Origin: Leguminivora glycinivorella
Lineage: Eukaryota; Arthropoda; Insecta; Lepidoptera; Tortricidae
Assembly: GCF_023078275.1 (NCBI RefSeq)
Contig: NC_062994.1
Coordinates: forward strand, 8,379,545-8,443,544
Direction of reading: 5' to 3'
Length of the DNA stretch: 64,000 nt
Below, piece after piece: positions 25,401 to 38,300 of the stretch. The notes beneath the pieces were generated by a model that searched no databases, was not told the origin of the DNA, and was given only the letters and a program-made list of their open reading frames with translations. The position numbers and the translations under genes are program-made. Each line of letters starts with the position of its first letter. Position 1 is the first letter of the stretch.

Positions 25401-28400
25401 CAGATTGGCTTGATTTGAAGGTTGCTGGGTTATATGATCTGGGAAATATGGACGCCGGCAAGGATTTCCACTCATTGGCAGTGCGCATTTTAAGAAAAGA
25501 TACACCTTAACCCCCTTATTCATAAACATTCACTAAAGTTATCAGGCCGATAAAGTTCGTTTGTCCCTTTCCGACGTATTTGTGTGATAGAAAGGGACAA
25601 ACGAACTTTATCGGCTTGATAACTTTAATTAACATTTATGAGGGGGTAAGTATCTGGTGCGGGAAGATTGAAGGGTTTTTCTCGAGGGATAAGATAAGAT
25701 GAAATAGGTTCCGTATAACAAAGCACTATTGGCGGCATTTTATCTTACCCCGCAAGCAAACCCCTTCAATCACTCACCTTACCTTACTACATTCATATAA
25801 AATTATACTATATAGATCATTCTAGAGTCAACCATATTATATTTCGTCATAATACATATATGTTTGTGATCTTTATAATAGCATAGTGACACTCCAATCT
25901 ACCTTGTGTGATTCCCAGAAACAGTCATAACTCATAATACCGATGATCCAAGCAACGATATCAACATCAAAACATTAAATAAATGTCATATACAAAGAAA
26001 AAGCGGTAAGCGGAGTACGCTGGTTCGATTCCAGCTCGGAGCACTGGAGGCTTTTGGTCACTTTTTCTTTGTATATGACATTTATTTAATGTTTAGAACA
26101 TAATAGTAGTGTTACTACTTAAAAATAACAAGTTAAAATATTTTCTATGAAAGTAATTTAATTTGTTCTTAGAACATCAAAACATTTTCCTCGATAAATA
26201 GCACATGACACATGGTATTAAGAGACTTCATTTTTATTTACCTAAAACGGTACTAATGAGAATCTTTTTAATTTCAGATGAAGGGGCATATTTACATCAT
26301 CTTCTGCTGTGTGACAGCAGCAGCAGTGACATTGTCTATAGAGTCGTTGTTAAAAGAGATGATCAAGATAGTCTGACAGACGAAACTTTGGACGCTGAGC
26401 GAAGAAAGTTAAACAGAGAAAAACAAGATATAGAAAATGAGAAACCTATAGGAAATAGAGGAACTGATCAAGATTGGAACGCTTACAAACAGAAATGGAA
26501 CGGATATGGGAATAAATGGGATGAATACCATGCAAGACAAGAAGGAGAAAAAGATAAAAGACAGAAAAGAGATTTACAAGAATCTATAACAGATACAAAT
26601 TTGGAAATTGAACGTAGAAACTTAATGAGAGAGAAACAAAGTATAATAAACGAGAGACCTTATGGAAATAGTCCAAATTGGAATGCCTATAGACAAAAAT
26701 GGAAAGAATATGGGAAGAAATGGGATGAGTATCATACTAGAAAAGAAGCGGAGAAAGAAGAAAGGCAGAAAAGAGATTTACCAGAACATACAACAGATAT
26801 AAACTTTGAAATGGATCGTGTGAACTTAATAACAGAAAAATACCGTATAATAGATGAGAAATATCGTGGAAATCATCAAGTTTGGAATGCTTATAGACAG
26901 AAATGGATCATATATGACAATAAATGGGATGCCTATCACGCTAGTCAAGAAGCGGAGAAAACAAAAGGCAGAAAAGAGATTTACAAGAATCTACAACAGA
27001 TAAAAATTTGGAAAGTGAACGTATAAACCTAATAAAAGGGAAACAGAGTATAATAAATGAAAAATCTCAAGGAACTGATCAAGATTGGAACGCATACAGA
27101 CAGAAATGGAACGAATATGGCAATACATGGGATGAGTACCATGATAAAATAAATACGCAACGTAAAAATAAAGAGAAAAGAGAGGTGTCTACAACAGATG
27201 TTAACTTGGAAACTGAGACAGGTAAAATTGTTAGAGAAAAACTAGATATAATAAGTAATAAACCTGAAGCTAACAAAGGAACTGACCAAGATTGGTATAC
27301 AATCCATATAAGGATAAATGGATTGGCTATAGGAATAAATGGGACGAGTACCATACTAGGAAAGAAGAAGAAAGAAGATCATAGATGTAAAAAAACTAGT
27401 TAAGAGGTTCAAGTTTCGACTAAGAAAATTTTAGATAAATCTTAAAGTGGACAACTCAAAGGACTTGAGTATTAACCAACACCAATTTCAACTGACATTC
27501 GTTTTGAAGATGTTTCGTTGCGTTTGAAACTGTTTATTAAACCTCGCACAATGGCGACCAAATATATCCTATATGAAAGAGGCGCTATCCCACGTGTACT
27601 ATAGTACTTTTTATTGTACTGTGTTTAACAGGGACCGTAACTTTCATGCCGATGACATCAATTTGACGTCACGCTGCTTTTTTTTAGTTTATTTAGAGAA
27701 CAAACAGCCATTTACAAATAAGTTTTACAATAAGATTATATAAATCTTGGGCTGAAGTTTCCAACATTACTGACAAATTAATTTCAAGTAAAGTTAAAAT
27801 GGTAAATAAAATAAAATTATACACGCAGTAGTTGAGTAAAACATACGCAAGTAATAATTAATCAATTATTATTCATTAATCAATTTAAACATGTACAAAT
27901 GACTTCAAAAGCAAGCTATTCTATTAAGCTAAGTTAAAAGTAAATTAAATAATTTGTTTATTTTTTATACATACATTTTATTTTGAAGTCATGATTAAAA
28001 TTATTGATGAATAATGGTTAATTATTAAATAAAACTCTTGAATCAACCTATATGCAGCGTGACGTCAAATTACTGTCATCGGTAAAGTTAAGAACAAAGA
28101 AAACTATATGCATCCTTTTCTTTAGGGTGCTCGAAAAGGATACCATAGTTTTATTACAAGTTGTTTCCATGACAAACATTGATTTGACAGAATCGCGCAT
28201 ATATATGCAGCGTGACGTCAAATTACTGTCATCGGCATGAAAGTTACGGGCCCTGGTGTTTAAGATAGTCTATGGTCTGACTGTTTATGATAGTGCTGAA
28301 CTCTGGCGGCAGATCATTGCCGTAATATTCCCCATTTTCACTGAATGACGACTGGGGAAAATTACACACGTAATTTAAACCACAAAATTGTTCCATACAT

Positions 28401-31400
28401 GAAACACTGCCAAGTACCAGTTTGTAAACCATAATGTAAGGATATAAAGCTTACCTGTAGTCAGCTAAAGAGTTATTATTATATTGGATAACGGTATATA
28501 AGTACGGAGATTTGCTAATTAAAATTATATTGTTGGGATATATTGTGGATATAACACATATTAAATTTATTATTAAAGTGAATTCAAGTGTGAAATAATT
28601 TCTATTGCAAAACCCTTTTTTGGAACTATACGAGAGAATTCAGAATCTGGTAAGTAAGTTAATTCTAACAGTTTATGAATTAGATTAAATTGAAACTTTT
28701 AGAAGAATTCATTAAAAGTTATTTGTTTTACAAGGAGGCAAAGTTGTTGTTTAACCGCACGTGCCAAAATTGATACCCGAGCAAGCGAAAGATCCCAATA
28801 TTGAACCGCGAGCGTAGCGAGTGGTGCAGAATGTGGAATCTTGAACGTTGTGAGGTTTTCAAGGCACGTGGGTCACACAAATTTTGCCACCGAGTGAAAC
28901 AAACATTTTTTCATCACACGGAAAATATTAACTGTAAAACATCAAACTAAATCAAATTAATATATTTTTATGATACATCATTTAAACGTCAATTCACCCA
29001 TGTTAGGGAAGTGGGGGGGGTTAGAAAGAGACACAAAGTAGCCTATGTCACTCTCCATCTCTTCAACTATCTCCACTTCAAAAATCACGTCGATTCGTCG
29101 ATCCGTTTTGCCGTGAAAGACAGACCAACAAACACTTTCCTGTTTATAATATTAGCATGGATTGCCGATGGTGACTGAACGTAAATCAATATTGAACGTT
29201 TTCAGAGACAAAATGGCCGACGCCCCAGCCCAGCCTCAGCCAGAAGTGGAACCCACAGCACCAGAAACAGAAGAACATTCGAGAGGCAAGCGGTCGATAT
29301 TCGGCCCGCTGTCACCGGACCCGAGCGACAAAAACTGGATTTATAAAGACGGCACTTGGATACATTTGCCTGTGAGACACGACTCGTGAGAACCATCTCA
29401 GCACTGAGAGAAATTTGCGTTGTGAATTTAACATGTTCGACTTGTTGCGGGTTTATCCGTTTGAAACAAAAGTATTTTAATAAACAACAAGGTAAAACTT
29501 GTTAAAAGATATTTGATTGGATCAGCCAAACATAAAAGCTTTTAAAAAATCGACTTGTTGATTTAAATATATTTTAACCAAAAAACTTGTTGAACGAACA
29601 TGAGAACTGGTTGTTTTTTCTCTCAGTGAGTGTGCGTAGCCGAATGCAAAAACGCTCACGAAAAGCTCACGATAATATTTATGTAAACTTTATTGCACAA
29701 ATTACCAATAAAAAGTACAAATGGCGGACTTCACGCCTTAAGGCATTCTCTACCAGTCAACCATTGGGCAAAACAGAGATAGTTTGGTGCACAAGATTAT
29801 AAAGCCAGTATGAGATTGTAATGATTAAATACAAGTCGATACTATTATAAAATAAACATACACAAATACAATAAATAAACCTACATACATATTAGTACAA
29901 TATATATAAAGAAATTCACATTATACATAAATAAATAAATTTACCTAGTGCGAGACATTGTTTCGAATCTCTATCGTAGCTATCTATCTCTATCGCTCTT
30001 GCGTATTGATCATTAAATGCTACAGCCCCTTTCCAGAACATTTTCTTCTTGAAATATAGTTATGTAATTTAATTATAAGTCGCACTGTAAAGTTATCGTA
30101 TATACGAGTAGATATGATGTATATAATAAAGCTTAATTTAATTTAGTATGTAGATATAACATGTCTTTAATTAAAATCTCTAAACCACAATTGTTTTCTT
30201 ATTCTAATGTTCTCAAAAACATTGCATGGATTTGACCTATGGAGTTGGTCTCTTCCCTTCCTTTTTTGGGGGGAGTCATGCTCGATCTTTGCCTAAGAAA
30301 CAATCTAGCCAAGCAGCATTGCCTCAAAAGCGGATATTTAATGCTCTTACTTAACCCACTAGTTGTCAAACACAAATATTGTAAGGGAAAATTGAGCATA
30401 AATAATTTGAAAATTATGAGTTATTATTATATTACAAGCTTTTATTCAACTTGCCTTGTTAGTATGTTTTTCTACTCCTGAACTGTTATTCGTAATTTAC
30501 AGGGTCGTGCATAGATCTTTAAAACCCTACATAAAAGTCCATTCCCCACAGCCAGCGTCCACTGGCTTTCCGCGCATGCGCGCAATATCGAAAAAACTGA
30601 AAACGCATTGTTTGGCTCTGTAACCATGGCAACGCATTGTTATAACGACACCGCGCGCGTGCGCGGGAAGGCTTTGGGCAGCTGAGCTTGAGCTGACAGT
30701 GCAAACCTTTGCGTCAAAACACAGGAAACAGTGGGAATTTCACGAAAGTTATTCAAGAAAACTACTAAAAACTAAGTGCATGGTCGTAGAAAAAGTATTG
30801 TATGCAACGGTGTTTAACTGAGTCAAAAAATACTCGTGGCGTCTTAATAACAATTTTCGGCTTCGCCTCAAATTGTTACCCACGCCACTTGTCTTTTTTG
30901 ACCTCATTTAAACGCCTGTTGCATAAAATACTATAGTGTGCATCAAAACGTAGAAGCTAAATTTGACCCACTTCCTGGTTTCCGATTTAGCTGAAATTTT
31001 CCACACATATGTAAATCACGTGACAATGCAATATTATGGTATCATGGAGCTGATCTGATGATGGAACAGGAAGGTGGTCATAGGAACTCTGTCATGAAAC
31101 GCGGTATCCCATCGAGTAAGGGGTTTTTAGTCTCGGTCTAGGAGAGCTGTAGATGACTGTTGAAAGAAAGGTGCAGTCGGCGACAGAAGCTTGTGCCAAA
31201 AATGAAATTTTTGCAAAAAATCTTATTTGTACCTTCAAACACAATATTGACATTATAGAGACATTTATGGAGATTAAACTTCTCCAAGACATTATATAAA
31301 TTTTATTTCATATTCAAAAGATACATACAAATCATCATCCAAATCCACAGCGCAGGCTTTGTCAAACGCGTAGGTATAAAAATAGCATCCGCAACAAACT

Positions 31401-32274
31401 TTGTCCAGACACACATTATATGTAACTTTAACGGTTTAAAATATATATATAAAAAAAAAACTGAAAAGAATCTGCCCGTAAATCACGAGAGTACGTATTA
31501 TAGAGAGTTACTGTCAAAGTAAAATGTGTAATCACAGTGCATAGACTGCCATCTCTCGGCACAAGCTTAAAACTTTTGAACCTCAGTTTTGACAATTTGG
31601 GCCATATTCTTAGCGTGATAAATATGTGTTAAAATATCAAATATTAATATTAGCGCCATCTAGCCGAGCGTTCCCCAAAGGTGTAACGCCATCTAGGCCA
31701 CCATACCTTTTTCTATATGGCTTTGAGGTACGTTTTTTCTTAGACCTTATCCGTCTATACGGAGTTACATAATTATGTCTTTGATACCTATGAGTCCACG
31801 AACTTCAAATTAATAAATAAGTGTAGACAATAGGGGATCGGGATCGCTCACTAATTTAATTGCTTGCGTCAGAGTGGCGCGGCGGCGCCACGCGCGTTTT
31901 GTAGTACTCAGTAAGATCACACGACTGTTCTCAATGTAAATACTTAGAGAGGGTCTTACTCATATGGCAGTCTTACTACCGGCATTGTCTTGAACAGACT
32001 CTCGGAGTTGTAATAATAAATCCGTTTATTTGAGACAACATGAGGTCCAAACACAAGAAGATAAATCACAATTAAAAAATAAAATTAATTAGCAACAATT
32101 TGAGATTACTGTGTTTGCGACATACTGTCATTTTTTCAATTTGATATAAAAAAATCAGTGACTTTCAGTGTGTAACTTTGATTACAACGTTGTGGGGTGT
32201 TCGCCGATCCTTTAAGGTATGTGTTATATTTTTAACCCCCGACGCAAAAACGACGGGGTGTTATAAGTTTGACG

Positions 32275-32305
<31 letters not shown>

Positions 32306-35300
32306 GTGTGTGTACTGTGTGTGTGTGTGTGTGTGTCTGTCTGTGGCATCGTAGTTCCCGAACGGATGAACCGATTTAGATTTAGTTTTTTTTTGTCTGA
32401 AAGCTGAGTTAGTCGGGATTGTTCTTAGCCATGTTTCATGAAAATCGGTCTACTATGTCGCGGTCGGGGGTTTTTTCAAAATGTAGGTAAGAATTTAGAA
32501 TGGCGGCATTTTGTGAATATCAAAGGAGTGAGCCTTCTGTACTTGTACTATTATATACTCTGTGATAATATTCAAACATTGCCATAGACCGAGATGCGTG
32601 AAAGAAAGAAACGAATAAATAATAATTCATAATTAAATAGGTTCGATTAATTTTCAATAAGTATAATGATAATCCTACTAAATATTACATTTCTAACGTT
32701 TCATTTATGAAATTTCATAGTGTATATCAATAGTCACAAATGTGATGTACCTATTCTTGGCTGCTCCTTTATTTTCTTTATATAGCACCAAAGAGGATCG
32801 AGTATTATAGAGAATGACTGTCAAAGTAAAATGTGTAATCACAGTGCATAGACTGCCATCTCTCGACACAAGCTTAAAACTTTTGAACCTCAGTTTTGAC
32901 AATTTAGCCCAAATTCTTAGCTTGATATGTGTTAAAATGTCAAATATTAATATTAGCGCCATCTAGCCGAGCGTACCCCAAAGGTGTATCGCCATCTAGC
33001 TCACCGTACCTTTTTCTGTATGGTTTTGGGGTACGTTTTTTTCTTAGACTTTATCGGTCTTTACGAAGTTATATAGGTCTTTGTATAGCACTGTAGTGTA
33101 GGTAATAAACAAACCACAAAAAAATTTGGAAAACCCCCCGACCGCGACATAGTGGACCGATTTTCATAAAACATGGCTAAGAACACTCCCGACTAACTCA
33201 GCTTTCAAACAAAAAAAAAACAAATCTAAATCGGTTCAGGAGCTACGATGCCACAGACAGACACACACACAGACAGACAGACAGAAAGACAGACAGACAG
33301 ACACACACACACACACAGGCAGACGTCAAACTTATAACATTTTTATACAAGAAGGAATACGGTTATTACCCATATTTGTACCCATCAATATTCCTACTTG
33401 GAGTATTTAGGGTTTAATTCCTTAGAGGTAAGGCGCAACTATGGACTCTTGACTACTGCGTGTAATGTCTTACGAGGAAACTCGGACTGCCCGGAATTGG
33501 TTGCACAGGTTGTACGCCTGTTCGTTCCATCTATAGCTAAGGCTCAATTTAATTTCAGACCACGAAGTAGTCAACTTTTAGCTGTGCCTAAAACCCGTAC
33601 TGTATCCCATGGCCAATCACCACTTGTCCGCGCTCTACGGTATATTAATGCGCTACTCGCATCAGCACCGGAATGTGATGTATTTGCAAGTGGTTGGTTG
33701 GATCTGTGTAAAGAATGTATGAGGTTTTGTGAGATGATGGATAAACGTGAATCTTCTGTCTTGTATTAGTTTATCTGTGTTTTTCTTTTTTTTTACCTTT
33801 TTAGATTGTATTATGTACCTAGTTGTATAAATACTGTCTGTTATCAATTTCACAGTGTATTAGTCCGCTGTAATGCTGTGTAAATTTTTTGAATCAATAA
33901 ATAAATAAAAAAATAAAATAAATAACACCCCGTCGTTTTTGCGTCGGAGGTTAACAATAGTTATTTGTTATACAAGGGGGCAAAGTTGTATTTTAACGCC
34001 GAGTGTGGAACTGAAAAACGAGCAAGTAAGAGGATTCTATAGTTAAACCACGAGCGAAGCGAGTGGTTCGTGAATAGAATCCTGAACTTGCGAGTTTTTT
34101 AACACACGAGAAGTAAAATACATTTGCACCCGAGTGTAACACAAAACTTTTCCCCTCACTATAGCGAGGAAACTACAACGCAAAGAATGCGTATATCACT
34201 GCTTCCAGTAGTTCCACAGGTGGTAAATCATCTTTATTACTAGATTCACCTACTTTTAGCAATTTTAAATCAGTTAATTTGACTTTATTCAAGGTCAAAT
34301 AACTTTACCCACTAGTGGATAAAATGCGTTTTTACCCGCTGGTATTAAAGGACAAAACACGTGTTTCCGAGCTAGTGAGGGGAAAATATATATAATTACA
34401 AACATAATAATTAGTCAACGCAGGGCAGCTTGTGGCGAGCTGTTGGGGAACAGCGACCCCACGTACCCGAGTGCTCCTGGGGAGTTCTGTTACCCGTAAG
34501 GCGGGTGGGTGGGACAGTACTCTCTACCTCTGGCTTGCCTTGGCTGGCCGTCCAGAGTGGAGTCGTTAGGGCTACATGCCCCAGGGGTGGAAGTGAAAAT
34601 TTGCATAAGACGCGAGTTGGTGCAGTGGCTTCACAGCCACTGGGCAGAAAGCGGTGTACACCTCTCGACACCCTTGAGTTCTCACACCGGTGTTGCCCTT
34701 GAGCCATCTTGGATGTCGCTTTTTGTGGGGGCCCATCTTGTGGGGACGAGTCACCGTCTGCCGGAAATAAAATTGGATACCGTTTTATTAGGCAGGCGTC
34801 CGGTTTTTTATCCATAGCCCAGTATTTAGTCCATCACTTTCATCAAAATAGACCAGTTCATTTAGGATTCCATTAACTCTCAAATAGTCCTTACACCCTG
34901 GCGGGTGTTGCCTCTGCGTGTGTCCCATGATACGGGTAAGGGCAACATCCGCTCGGTGTACCCCTTACATTTCATTAAAGTGTCGAAAGGGCCTCTACGT
35001 GTTGGCTTCGGCCCCGCGCACGCCTCCCAAAGGTCCGGAATACCATTGTTCCGTGATGGGAAAGACATACAAAAAGTGTATAAAATATCAGTTACTAGGT
35101 ACGCGGGTTATTTACAATTTGACTCATTCAGGAAACATGTAAAGAAATAGGTACCTAACTATAGTTTGTAATAATAAGTAGTATGTGGTTTCTGCAGACT
35201 TAATAATGTTTATTGTAGGTAGTAATAATTTCTTAGGATATACCAACTACCGGCTTTAAGTTTTTGAGGCTACTTAAATAAATAAATATTAATCAAAAAT

Positions 35301-38300
35301 CAGATAATTGATGTAGCTCGGAAAGCGGCCAAGTTAAAGTGGGACTGGGCTGGCCACGTCTGTCGCACGCCGGATGACTTATGGGCCAAGACTACCACGC
35401 AGTGGGAGCCCCTCGAGTCAAATCGAGGATCCGGCAGACCTCGTCGGCGATGGCGGGATAACTTGTCGGCGGGATAACAGACCTGTTCGTCGCCTTGCTA
35501 TTTCCTGTTTGCCCCACCCAACCATACGCAGGCTGGCCCCGACTCCAAAAATAATTGATTTGTTTATAATTTGGATGTTTAGATTATTGAAATCCGATAA
35601 GAAATCTGAATTCGATGGTTTATTATTTTTGGCTTTTTAGTTTCTCCGTGTTTTGTAACACGCTTTTTTTGAAGGCGGTTTTATTTTTTGTTAAAAAGTT
35701 AATTTATTTGTTGATTTTTAGTGGTTCCTAGTGATATTATATGTATCAGTCCGAATATATGTACAGTAGTGAAAGAATTATCCTTTAACTCCTAACCATT
35801 GAGGAGTTGACCTTCCATCATCAGCTCAGCCACATAAAATTATTACCATCAGGCGTAAATACTGGTGTACCTTTGAAAAATACACTAAAAACATTACATG
35901 TGCCTATAACATTTGAAGAGTTCCCTCGATTTCTCCAAGATCCCATCATCAGACCCCGACTTGGTGCCAATGGGACCATCTCGGGGTTATACCCGTTCGA
36001 TCAAAAAAAAAAAATTTTGAAAATCGGTCCACGCTTCTCGGAGGTATCAAGTAACATACATACAAAAAAAAAAAAACATTCAGTCGAATTGAGAACCTCC
36101 TCCTTTTTTGAAGTCGGTTAATAAATACATACTTATATACATAGAAAACATCCATGACTCAGGAACAAATATCTGTGCTCATCATATAAATAAATGCCCT
36201 TACTGGGATTCGAACCCAGGACCGCTTTATCTGTCTATACGGAGTTTATGTCATTAGCTTGAACTGATCAGTTTCATGTGTGTTCTGCCTACCCCTTTCA
36301 GCGCGAGTTTTTATATATTGTTATGTTTTTGCAGATGGAGCCAACATTACCTTTCGTGTTGATCATCACCATTTACGCGGGGATAGCATTTGGGGCTACG
36401 ATAGATTCTGACGTAGGTACAAGCTCCTCAACCATTGGCACAAAAAAAAGTTATATCGACCGAGGACTCATTGGCACAACTTTAAATGGTTCTGTCGACC
36501 AAGGACACTTTGGCACAACTTTAAAAGGATACGTCGACCGAGGACACATTGGCACAACTTCAAAAAGTGACGTCGACCGAGAACTCATTGGCACAAGTTT
36601 AAAAGGTCACGTCGACCAAGGACACTTTGGCACAACTTTAAAAGGACACGTCGACCGAGGACACATTGGCACAACTTTAAAAGGGTATATCGACCAAGGA
36701 CACATCGGCACAACTTTAAAAGGTTATGTCGACCAAGGACATATTGGCACAACTGTATACAAAGACTTCGACCAAGGAGGCATTGGATCAATTACAAGTA
36801 ATGGTGACAGCAGGCAACGAAATTATGAGACGGATGGAAGTCTTCTAAGTAAAGGTACGTACGGTAGGGGAGACCGGGGCTAGTTGACTATAGGGATAGT
36901 TTGACTAACTATTAAAAAACCGGCCAAGTGCGAGTCGGACTCGCGCACCGAGGGTTCCGTACAAACATTAAAATTATTAAAAAAATATATATGTCGCATA
37001 TAGGTTAAGTTATGTCTCTATTTTTATTCTTTGTCGTGTTTTATTTGCTTTTGTGTTGTATTTTTGTGCCTGTTGTATTGTCTTTTGTGTGTCTTAGCAT
37101 GTACTAATAAAACTACCCTTGCATGCTACTAATTTTAATAATATAGAATAAGTTAATCATAAAAACTAACACTGTATCATGATTGGTTATTTGGATTAAT
37201 AAATACATTCGCGATGTGTAGCGCGCGAAGTGAAAGGGGCGGAGCTACACGGCATGGAGGGGCGCGCTGTTACATAAGCACCCACGCCGCCTCCGCTCCC
37301 TCATTCCGCTCACTACGCTCACGAGCATAACATCTTAACATGTCTTTACCTTACTAACCCTGGTAGCCCTGGTAACCCTGGTAGCCTTGGTATTGGTAGC
37401 ATGGTAATTGGTACGAGGTTCCTGTCAGCGCGTCTACAAGCTTCTACGCCGGTCAACGAGCGCAGTCCTGCACTCCACAGTGGTCCTTCGAGAGCCGGAT
37501 CAGAAAAAAGAAACAAGTACGCGCTGACGCCTTGAGGTTGTCCCACCTCGGCTCAGTATCCTCACCTTACCTTTACCAGCTTGCTGGTCGGATCGTGCTG
37601 CGTTGTAGGCTCGTCCTCCGCTCACGTATCCTGGCAACTTTAGTTGCATGCGTCACATGGTGACGTCATCACGCCGCTTTCGAACGTAATAGGCATTGCA
37701 CCTCGCCATTACGGGAGATTCGGCGCATCGTGGGATCTACGCTTAGGGGTGTCGACGCTGCGTTCTGTAGCGTCCGCACATAGGCGATAGGTAGGTCAGT
37801 GATAGTTAGGGACCCCGCGTGTGCTAAAAAGAAGACAGCAAGAGTACGAGAAGAAAAAGATGTCCGAAGCAGGAAGAAACCTTCGTCCCCGCAATAAACC
37901 GGGCACGGCTGCCCCCGCGTCGTCAAATCCGACTCCGTCGTCGGGTCTCACCACCTCGGCGGAGACAAATACGTGGAGCAAAGGCACCGGCGGCAACCCA
38001 GACGAAGAGCGTGTAGTCAGTGATAGCGAATCCGTAGAATTCGACCACACGGTTAGGAGTCGTGAAGGCACATTGGTCGGGCAACCAATCGCGAGTAAAA
38101 GCCGCGCCGCGCCCGCGAAAGGTAGTCGCGCCGCGTCCGCGAAAGGTAGTCGCGCCGCGTCCGCGAAAGGTAGTTGCGCCGCGTCGCAAAGGGATAGTAA
38201 GTTAGCAGTTCTAATGGCCGAGCTCGAAGTTCGTAAAGCCGCCTTGGTTGTTGCTCAGAGGCAGAACGAAACCGCACAGATTAAGTTGCAGATTGCGCAA

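Noticed and set aside
26205..26277. Upstream in-frame Met at 26,205 as the start of gene B
   Set aside because: The sequence before 26,278 is intronic (pyrimidine tract and tttcag). The signal peptide is encoded from 26,278 in another frame, which is better explained by a lost base.
28244..28432. Minus-strand 62-codon ORF near the gene C promoter
   Set aside because: A possible acceptor (ttttccccag) and acidic residues were noted, but the ORF ends at the edge of the hAT-like element and no partner exon was found.
33398..33769. Novel 123-residue host protein
   Set aside because: The residue pattern is that of a LINE C-terminus, followed directly by a LINE-type tail and target-like simple sequence.
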